A stretch of 64,000 nucleotides of DNA. Origin: Thermoguttaceae bacterium. Lineage in GTDB: Bacteria; Planctomycetota; Planctomycetia; Pirellulales; Thermoguttaceae. The stretch spans positions 62,001 through 126,000 of the forward strand of contig JAFRAC010000017.1 in assembly GCA_017405595.1 (NCBI GenBank), in the 5' to 3' direction. A program made the translations under genes and the position numbers. The notes under the pieces are model-generated. The model saw only the letters and a list, made by a program, of their open reading frames with translations. It had not been told where the DNA came from and searched no databases. Shown one piece after another: positions 58,635 through 64,000 of this stretch. Within the stretch, counting starts at the first letter, position 1, and every line of letters begins with the position of its first letter.

Positions 58635-60362
58635 TTACGGGCGTTTCAAAGGGCCGCTTTCCCGTTTGCCCAGAAGCATTTCGGCCGTTTCCGACAGTTT
58701 TTCGCGGTTGATTTTGGCATTATGCCGCACGTCGACCGGGAACTGCGGGCAGAGGAGAAAATGGCGGATCCCTTCGGTGACGGGGCTTTGAGCCGCCAGA
58801 GCGCGGAGGCTTTCGAACAAGGCCTGCTTCTCCTCCCCGGTTTTCGGGAACTTCCCCTTTTTCGGTTCGACGAAGATGACCGGCAGGCGCCCGTCCTGAC
58901 CGGGGGAACGGAACCCGGCCAGCGCCGTGCGGGCGACATCCGGATGGCTGTTGAGAATCGCTTCGCACGGAATCGAAAAGTAGGTCCGGCCGGGGGTCTC
59001 GACACGATGGGCTTTCCGTCCGCAGAACCAGAACCGGTCCTTGTCGTCGATCCAGCCGACGTCGCCGATCCGGTGCCAGATGCGTCCGCGGGAATCGCGG
59101 ATCTTCGACAGGCGGTTCGCTTCGACGCGTGTAACATAGCGCTCGGTCACCTGGGGGCCGGTCAGCGCCAGTTCGCCGATCGACCCGGCGGGGAGAGCGG
59201 GGAGATCTTCGAGCGAGGCGACCGGCTCGTCCGTAATCGGTATGATGCGCCACTCGATCTTTTCAAACCGCTTTCCGACACAGGTCCCCTTTCCGAGACG
59301 TGAAAGAGCCGCCGTTTCGGCCAGAATTTCCCGCGCGCCGATCGAGGCGGCCGGAAGGGATTCGGTCGCGCCGTACGGGGTAAAGATGTCCCCTTCGGGA
59401 TGGAGAATCTTCAGGAAATCGGGGAGGAGGCCGGCCGGGAACGGGGCGCCCGCCGAGATGGCCCGCCGGAGGGTCGGGATTTTCGTTCCCGTCCCGGAAC
59501 AGTACGCGACCACTTTCCGCCAGACGGCCGGGGAGGCGAACGATTGCGTGATCTGCCACTGGTTGGCGACTTCGCAGAACGCTGCCGGGTCGACGGCCGC
59601 CGGATGGGTTGTGTCCATGTCGGGGATGACGGTCAGCGACCCCATGGCGGCGTTGAAGAGTCCGAAAAAGGGGAACGCGGCCAGATCGACGGTTCCCGGC
59701 TCGATGTTATACCGCTTTTGAATCTCTTCGACCTGGGCCTGAATGATCTTGTGCGTGTAAAGGACTCCTTTGGCCGGACCGGTCGAGCCGCTGGTAAAGA
59801 TGATGGCCGCCGGATCGTCGGGAGAGACCGCGGCGGGGGGCGCCGCGGAAGAACCGAACCGGCGGAGGAGCTTTTTGAGCGTCAGCTGTCCCGGAAGAAG
59901 GGGGAGGCCGACCGTTAAGTTCAGGCGCGCCCGGGGGAAAGAACGGAAGAAAAGGATCCGCGCGGCCTGGACGGCGGAAACCGCGGCAAATCCGTCCGGC
60001 TCGATTTCACGCAGGCAGCCGATCATCCGGCGCAGACCCATTCCCGGGTCGATCAGTACCAGAACGGCGCCGGCTTTAAAAAGGGCGTAGACCAGCGTGA
60101 TGAAGTCGATCCCGTGCCGAACCATCAGGACGATTTTCATTCCCGGTCTGAGTCCGGCGGCGCGAAATCCGGCGGCGGCCGCGTCGCTTCGCCGGTTCAG
60201 TTCGGCGAACGAGACGGTCCTGAAAAGGCGCGCTCCGTTTGGATCGCGTCTGGTTTTTTTCCCTTTCCTGACCGGTTCGGCCACGGCGATGCTGCCGGCG
60301 AATTTTTCCGCGGAACGGGTCAGCAGGATGCCGACATTATGTTCGGATCGCTTTTCTTCCAT
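58635..60362 (-). CDS. AMP-dependent synthetase, OleC-like
   Basis: 575 residues of the acyl-adenylate family. ATP motif IIFTSGSTGPAKGV, then the OleC-like VLYTHKIIQAQVEEIQKRYNIEPG, VIPDMDTTHPAAVDPAAF and LRRAISAGAPFPAGLLPDFL, FTPYGATE, and catalytic Lys in HNAKINREKL. OleC converts beta-hydroxy acids to beta-lactones in long-chain olefin synthesis. OleA, OleB and OleD are not next to it, so another acid:CoA or beta-lactone role is possible. Confidence 0.8.
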   Translation of the reverse strand: MEEKRSEHNVGILLTRSAEKFAGSIAVAEPVRKGKKTRRDPNGARLFRTVSFAELNRRSDAAAAGFRAAGLRPGMKIVLMVRHGIDFITLVYALFKAGAVLVLIDPGMGLRRMIGCLREIEPDGFAAVSAVQAARILFFRSFPRARLNLTVGLPLLPGQLTLKKLLRRFGSSAAPPAAVSPDDPAAIIFTSGSTGPAKGVLYTHKIIQAQVEEIQKRYNIEPGTVDLAAFPFFGLFNAAMGSLTVIPDMDTTHPAAVDPAAFCEVANQWQITQSFASPAVWRKVVAYCSGTGTKIPTLRRAISAGAPFPAGLLPDFLKILHPEGDIFTPYGATESLPAASIGAREILAETAALSRLGKGTCVGKRFEKIEWRIIPITDEPVASLEDLPALPAGSIGELALTGPQVTERYVTRVEANRLSKIRDSRGRIWHRIGDVGWIDDKDRFWFCGRKAHRVETPGRTYFSIPCEAILNSHPDVARTALAGFRSPGQDGRLPVIFVEPKKGKFPKTGEEKQALFESLRALAAQSPVTEGIRHFLLCPQFPVDVRHNAKINREKLSETAEMLLGKRESGPLKRP

Positions 60363-60415
60363 CGGCGGTTACGGTCTTTCTGCGGTTTTGAATCTTTCGG
60401 TTCCGTTTGCCGGTG

Positions 60416-61438
60416 TCAGGCATCGGAGGCGGCTTTGTCGGTTTCGGAATCCGGGGCGTCCGGGTTTTCGCCGCCGGCATCCGTTTGTTTCGTCTGCCTG
60501 TAGTCGGCCAGGCGGAACGACTGGGCGACAAGGATTCCGGTAAACATACATCCGAACGTGTAAAGAGCGCAGCAGAGGGCGGCGCCCGGCTTGTCTTCGA
60601 AATAGTTGCGCGCGATTGTCGCGCCGAGCCCGGCGTTCTGCATGCCGATTTCCAAAAGGAGCGCCCGGCGCATGCGCGAGTCGAGCCCGATCAGCTTTCC
60701 GCCGAGCGCGCCGGCGGAATAGCCGCCGAGGTTCAGAAAGAGAAGCGGGGGGATCAGGAAGAGAACATTGACACCGAACCCGCCGCGGTTGACCGCCACC
60801 ACCGCCGAGATGATCCAGATGATGACCACGTTGCCGACCACCTCTCCGATCAATTGGGCGCATCGGTTCCAGAACGCGAAGAGGCGCGAAAGCGTGAAGC
60901 CGACCAATACCGGCAGAACGACTGTCAGGAGAAGGTCGAGCATCATCGGCGCGACTTCGGGGGAGATCCCTTTCCCGAGCAAAAGACGCAGAAGAAGGGG
61001 GATCGTCAGGGGGGAAAAGAGGGTCGCCGAGGTTGTCAGGCCGACCGAGTAACTGGTGTTTCCCCCGGCGAGCATCGTCAGCAGATTACTTGCCATCGCG
61101 CCGGGAACGGCTCCGGCGAGAATCAGGCCGGTGTAATAGGGATCCTCGATATGAAAGATTTTCGCCGCACAGAACGCCAGCAGGGGCATTGAGGTGAATT
61201 GGATGAACGTGCCCCCCAGGATCAGGGGCCATCGTTTGACGACCATCTTGACCTCGTCCAGCGGCAGAAGCGAACCGATCACAAGCATGGCCGCGGAGAT
61301 CAGCATCTTCATCGAGGACCCTTTCAGATCGAAAGGGTCGATCAGACGGTCGGTGCCGGGGATACGGTCCCAGAAGAAGGAAAGAATGCAAAAGAGCGTT
61401 AACCAAATGAGAAGGTATTTCGTTAGAATTTTGCGCAT
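60416..61438 (-). CDS. Bile acid:sodium symporter (BASS) family transporter
   Basis: 340 residues with about nine membrane helices. GAVPGAMASNLLTMLAGGNTSYSVGLTTSATLFSPLTIPLLL and ALLLEIGMQNAGLGATIARNYFED are the conserved crossing helices of the BASS fold. These carriers import organic anions with Na+. The ATG abuts the stop of the upstream amidohydrolase, so the two form an operon; a transported substrate that the amidohydrolase processes is plausible. Confidence 0.88.
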   Translation of the reverse strand: MRKILTKYLLIWLTLFCILSFFWDRIPGTDRLIDPFDLKGSSMKMLISAAMLVIGSLLPLDEVKMVVKRWPLILGGTFIQFTSMPLLAFCAAKIFHIEDPYYTGLILAGAVPGAMASNLLTMLAGGNTSYSVGLTTSATLFSPLTIPLLLRLLLGKGISPEVAPMMLDLLLTVVLPVLVGFTLSRLFAFWNRCAQLIGEVVGNVVIIWIISAVVAVNRGGFGVNVLFLIPPLLFLNLGGYSAGALGGKLIGLDSRMRRALLLEIGMQNAGLGATIARNYFEDKPGAALCCALYTFGCMFTGILVAQSFRLADYRQTKQTDAGGENPDAPDSETDKAASDA

Positions 61439-63250
61439 TTAGGACTCCTTTTTCCAAACCGGTTTTCCGTCGAGCCATGTTTCGAGAACAACGGTTTCGG
61501 CGATTGTTTCGACCGGACAGGTGAGGATGTCCCGGTCGATGAGGATAAAGTCGGCATACTTTCCGGCTTCAAGACTTCCGAAGGCGTTTTCGCGGTTCAG
61601 CAGCCACGCGTTCCAGTTTGTATAGAAGCGGACTGCCTCTTCGCGGCTTGTGATTTGCTCGGGATGGATGATTTCGCCGGTCCAGCGCGGACGGCGGGTG
61701 AGCATCGTTTCCATCGCGAGGAAGGGGGAATAGAGGTTCGACGAGCGTTCCGGCTCCATCTTGAGCATGTGGTCGCTTCCTCCGCCGATGTGTACGCCGG
61801 CGTCGATCAGCGTACGGTACGGCTGGAAGTGGGCGAGCCGCTCCTGGCCGAAATGCGCCAGAAGGGTCGCGCCGTCCATGTAGAGCCAGGCCGGCTGCAT
61901 GTCGAGCGCGATCCCGTGTTCGGCGATTTTCGGGATCAGGTCGAACGGAACGAAGTTCGCGTGCGAGAGGCAGGGACGGTACCCGGCGATCGGCCGCTGT
62001 CTGGCAGCGGCGATATAGGCTTCGGCGAGCGTCTTGACCGCTTCGTCGCCCACGGCGTGGGCGGTCGGCTGGAGCCCGTAATCGAAGACGGCGCTGACCA
62101 GTTCGGCGGTCTTTTCGGCGTCGGCAAAGAGGATTCCCCGGTATTCCGGATCGGTGATTCCGTAGATGGAGCTGACCCCGTACGGCTCGATGAACCGCGC
62201 CGAGCCGGTCAGCATTCCTCCGTCCATGTAGAACTTGATCCCCTGAAGCCAGAACTCGTCGCTCGTTCGGGAAAGTCCCATGCCGGTGATCTCGTCGAGG
62301 CGGGCGCGGATCCCCTCGATGGGGAGCCCCTGGTCGAGATTCATCATCACCGGACAGCGGCAGGTGAGGCTTCCCGGACCCAGTTCTCCCGTATAGAGTT
62401 CCTGCCAGAGGGCGATATCCGCATTGTATTCGTCGCGGGGCGAGACCGTTGTGAATCCGGCCGAGTTGTAGAACGACAGCTGTCTGGCCAGACGCTTTCG
62501 GCGGTCGGCCGCCGAGGGGAGCTTGAGAGCAGGAGAGACCAGCGGGGCTTTTTCCGGAGAGACGGTCCCCTTTTCCCGAAACTCTTTGGTGGCTTCGGCG
62601 ATCAGCATCGAAAGGGAAGGGACTTTCCGGAGCAGGCCCGTGGGGTTTCCCCGGGAATCGGTTTCGACGCGTCCGACGCCGATGACCGGGGTTCCGCCGA
62701 GAAATCCCAGCCTTTGAAGTCCGGCGGTATTCAGCACCATATCGGGACCGGTGTTGAAGTAGACCGGGTGCCGGACCGAGACCCGGTCGAGTTCTTCGCG
62801 GGTCGGGTAGCGCCGGTCGCGCAGCCGGGTGATGAACATGTAGTCGATCCCGATCCATTCTCCTTCCGGAAGAATTTCGGCGCGGCTGCGGAAGAAGGAG
62901 AGAACGTCGCCGAGTGTCTCGAAATCGGGAACTTCGTGATCAAATTCATAGTCGGCCGCCATGACCGGGTGCAGATGCGAGTCGATCAGGCCCGGCAGGA
63001 CCGTTTTCCCCTCCAGATCGATGACGCGCGCGTCTTTTCCCGCCGCGGCGGAAACGTCGCCGGCCGCACCGACCGCGAGGATCCGATTGCCGCGGATCGC
63101 CATCGCCGGGGCGACGGTGAAAGCGGGATCGGACGTGATGATGTTGCCGCCGGTCAGCAGGAGCGTTTCGCTGGGAGACTCGCCGGCCCACGCCATTGTG
63201 CCGGCGGCAACCCCCAGAGAGGCGGCTTTTAAGAATTCTCGTCGTTTCAT
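61439..63250 (-). CDS. Tat-exported amidohydrolase, YtcJ/Amidohydro_3 type
   Basis: 603 residues. Tat signal (MKRREFLKAASLGVAAG). Metal-binding start GKTVLPGLIDSHLHPV, then QGIKFYMDGGMLTGSARFIEPYGV, PTAHAVGDEAVKTLAEAY, SHANFVPFDLI, IGGGSDHMLKMEP and ILIDRDILTCPVE, as in YtcJ-like proteins. It hydrolyses an amide or ester bond of unknown substrate outside the cytoplasm. Its stop directly abuts the BASS transporter ATG. Confidence 0.85.
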   Translation of the reverse strand: MKRREFLKAASLGVAAGTMAWAGESPSETLLLTGGNIITSDPAFTVAPAMAIRGNRILAVGAAGDVSAAAGKDARVIDLEGKTVLPGLIDSHLHPVMAADYEFDHEVPDFETLGDVLSFFRSRAEILPEGEWIGIDYMFITRLRDRRYPTREELDRVSVRHPVYFNTGPDMVLNTAGLQRLGFLGGTPVIGVGRVETDSRGNPTGLLRKVPSLSMLIAEATKEFREKGTVSPEKAPLVSPALKLPSAADRRKRLARQLSFYNSAGFTTVSPRDEYNADIALWQELYTGELGPGSLTCRCPVMMNLDQGLPIEGIRARLDEITGMGLSRTSDEFWLQGIKFYMDGGMLTGSARFIEPYGVSSIYGITDPEYRGILFADAEKTAELVSAVFDYGLQPTAHAVGDEAVKTLAEAYIAAARQRPIAGYRPCLSHANFVPFDLIPKIAEHGIALDMQPAWLYMDGATLLAHFGQERLAHFQPYRTLIDAGVHIGGGSDHMLKMEPERSSNLYSPFLAMETMLTRRPRWTGEIIHPEQITSREEAVRFYTNWNAWLLNRENAFGSLEAGKYADFILIDRDILTCPVETIAETVVLETWLDGKPVWKKES

Positions 63251-63333
63251 TTTTCCGCGAACCTTTGGATCCTGGCGATTGGTTTTCTTCCCCGCTTTTT
63301 AAGTCTAACTCTAAAACGGGAAGCTGGGAAGAC

Positions 63334-63362
63334 TTGAATTTTTGCGGATTCCGGTTTATAAG
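63334..63362 (+). promoter_or_regulatory. Promoter for the edge gene
   Basis: TTGAAT (63334-63339) and TATAAG (63357-63362) with a 17-base spacer, 65 bases before the ATG. Confidence 0.6.
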
Positions 63363-63427
63363 AAAAGGGACAGGATAAAACGGCCGGCCGGCGCGGAATT
63401 AAGTTTATTTGGACAAGTGAGAAAACG

Positions 63428-64000
63428 ATGACAAAGAGAATGACCAGACGAGGTTTTTTCAAGGGAGCTGCGGCGTTCGGGGCGGCTCTTTCGGCGGCGG
63501 GCACGGCCAAACCGGACGTGGCGGCACCGAAGCCGTACAAGACGGAACTTCATAAGGCGTTTATCTGTCCCCAGCCGGAAGAGGGGATAGTGAAAGCGCA
63601 CGCCGATGCCGGATTCGAGGGGGTGGAACTGAGGAATCACGGGCAGACCGATGAGGAGATCAAAGCCGATCTGCGGCTGTTTGAAAAGTACGGTTTGCGC
63701 ATCCACTCGCTGATAGGGGGCGGTGCGGATTTCAATGACGAAGATCCCGCCGTCCGCGCCGCCGACCAGGAGAAGATCCGCCGGGCGATTCAGATGACAT
63801 CCCTCTACGGAGCTAACACTCTTCTGCTGGTTCCCGGCCGGATCGGCGGGCGAACCGAGCTTCCGGTCCCGAATCCGGAGAATCTGAAAATCCGTTTTGA
63901 TCCGGAAACGCTCGATATCACAAGTGTCGCCGACGGTGACAACACCCCGTACAAGACGTATATTGAGAAACACAACCGTTCGGCCGCGCTCATTTTCGAC
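63428..64000 (+). CDS. Tat-exported sugar phosphate isomerase/epimerase (partial)
   Basis: At least 191 residues from ATG 63428, still open at the right edge of the window. The leader is a Tat type (TRRGFFKGAAAFGAALSAAG). The mature part has the AP-endonuclease-2/xylose-isomerase TIM-barrel pattern: HADAGFEGVELRNH, RLFEKYGLRIHSLIGGGADF, KIRRAIQMTSLYGANTLLLVPG. Such proteins act on sugars; the substrate is unknown. Divergent from the amidohydrolase. Confidence 0.78.
   Translation, partial: MTKRMTRRGFFKGAAAFGAALSAAGTAKPDVAAPKPYKTELHKAFICPQPEEGIVKAHADAGFEGVELRNHGQTDEEIKADLRLFEKYGLRIHSLIGGGADFNDEDPAVRAADQEKIRRAIQMTSLYGANTLLLVPGRIGGRTELPVPNPENLKIRFDPETLDITSVADGDNTPYKTYIEKHNRSAALIFD

Noticed and set aside
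61655..63232. Plus-strand frame of 525 residues
   Set aside because: Antisense to the Tat amidohydrolase, which has a complete set of family motifs.

Overview
The window reads as a chromosomal segment of a Planctomycetota-like bacterium; an anaerobic or host-associated member of the Pirellulales is my inference, not something the sequence proves. Supporting observations are two DUF1559 prepilin-like proteins ending in the H-x9-DG motif, an anti-sigma-like membrane protein (57471-58583) and a 73-residue protein (55800-56021) of types I associate with planctomycetes, many Tat-exported enzymes, a reduced set of type II secretion genes, and GC-rich coding sequence with good sigma70-like promoters. 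Almost everything looks like native chromosome. The exception is a more AT-rich PLD/helicase/DUF3427 gene (50343-53465) beside a broken EcsC gene.

Layout. 1-6.3 kb: the 3' end of rpoB with a strong terminator and no rpoC behind it, a secreted GH106 rhamnosidase, a sirtuin, a radical SAM protein and a nucleotidyltransferase. 6.3-17.2 kb: a dus operon with two secreted coiled-coil-type proteins, RNase D with a CitMHS/NhaD-type antiporter, a membrane protein, the EF-P paralogue EfpL, an SGNH esterase and holA. 17.3-24.8 kb: a DUF1559 protein with a lipoprotein, a lone UDP-GlcNAc dehydratase, alkaline phosphatase, a YibE/F protein and an enolase-superfamily epimerase. 24.8-28.3 kb: an iron regulon (DtxR-type repressor, FeoA, FeoB) with three matching palindromic operators. 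28.3-33.5 kb: an SGNH protein, a 32-residue basic peptide resembling ribosomal protein bL37, a FabZ-like dehydratase, TrmB, a coiled-coil protein and a fucose-isomerase-like protein.

33.7-42.7 kb holds the type II secretion/pseudopilin cluster: gspE diverges from an EF-hand protein followed by gspF, G, H, I and J. GspG carries two very long Asn/Gly/Gln-rich low-complexity segments, and the tails of GspH, I and J share a short Gly-Ser-Leu...Pro motif. 42.8-46.8 kb: an unknown membrane protein, a second DUF1559 protein, a squalene-cyclase-fold secreted protein and a split-Soret-like dihaem cytochrome. 46.9-50.1 kb: an etfB-etfA-glcD operon for flavin-based 2-hydroxyacid (probably lactate) oxidation. 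50.3-54.0 kb: the presumed acquired helicase, the EcsC remnant and tRNA-Pro(GGG).

54.1-64.0 kb: a QueD-like protein, tadA, a long AT-rich non-coding stretch, a small conserved protein with a structured leader and a micro-ORF, an epmA gene interrupted by a -1 frameshift, an anti-sigma-like protein, an OleC-type ligase, a BASS transporter with a Tat amidohydrolase, and the start of a Tat-exported TIM-barrel isomerase cut by the window edge. Function calls come from motif recognition by eye; no database search was run.
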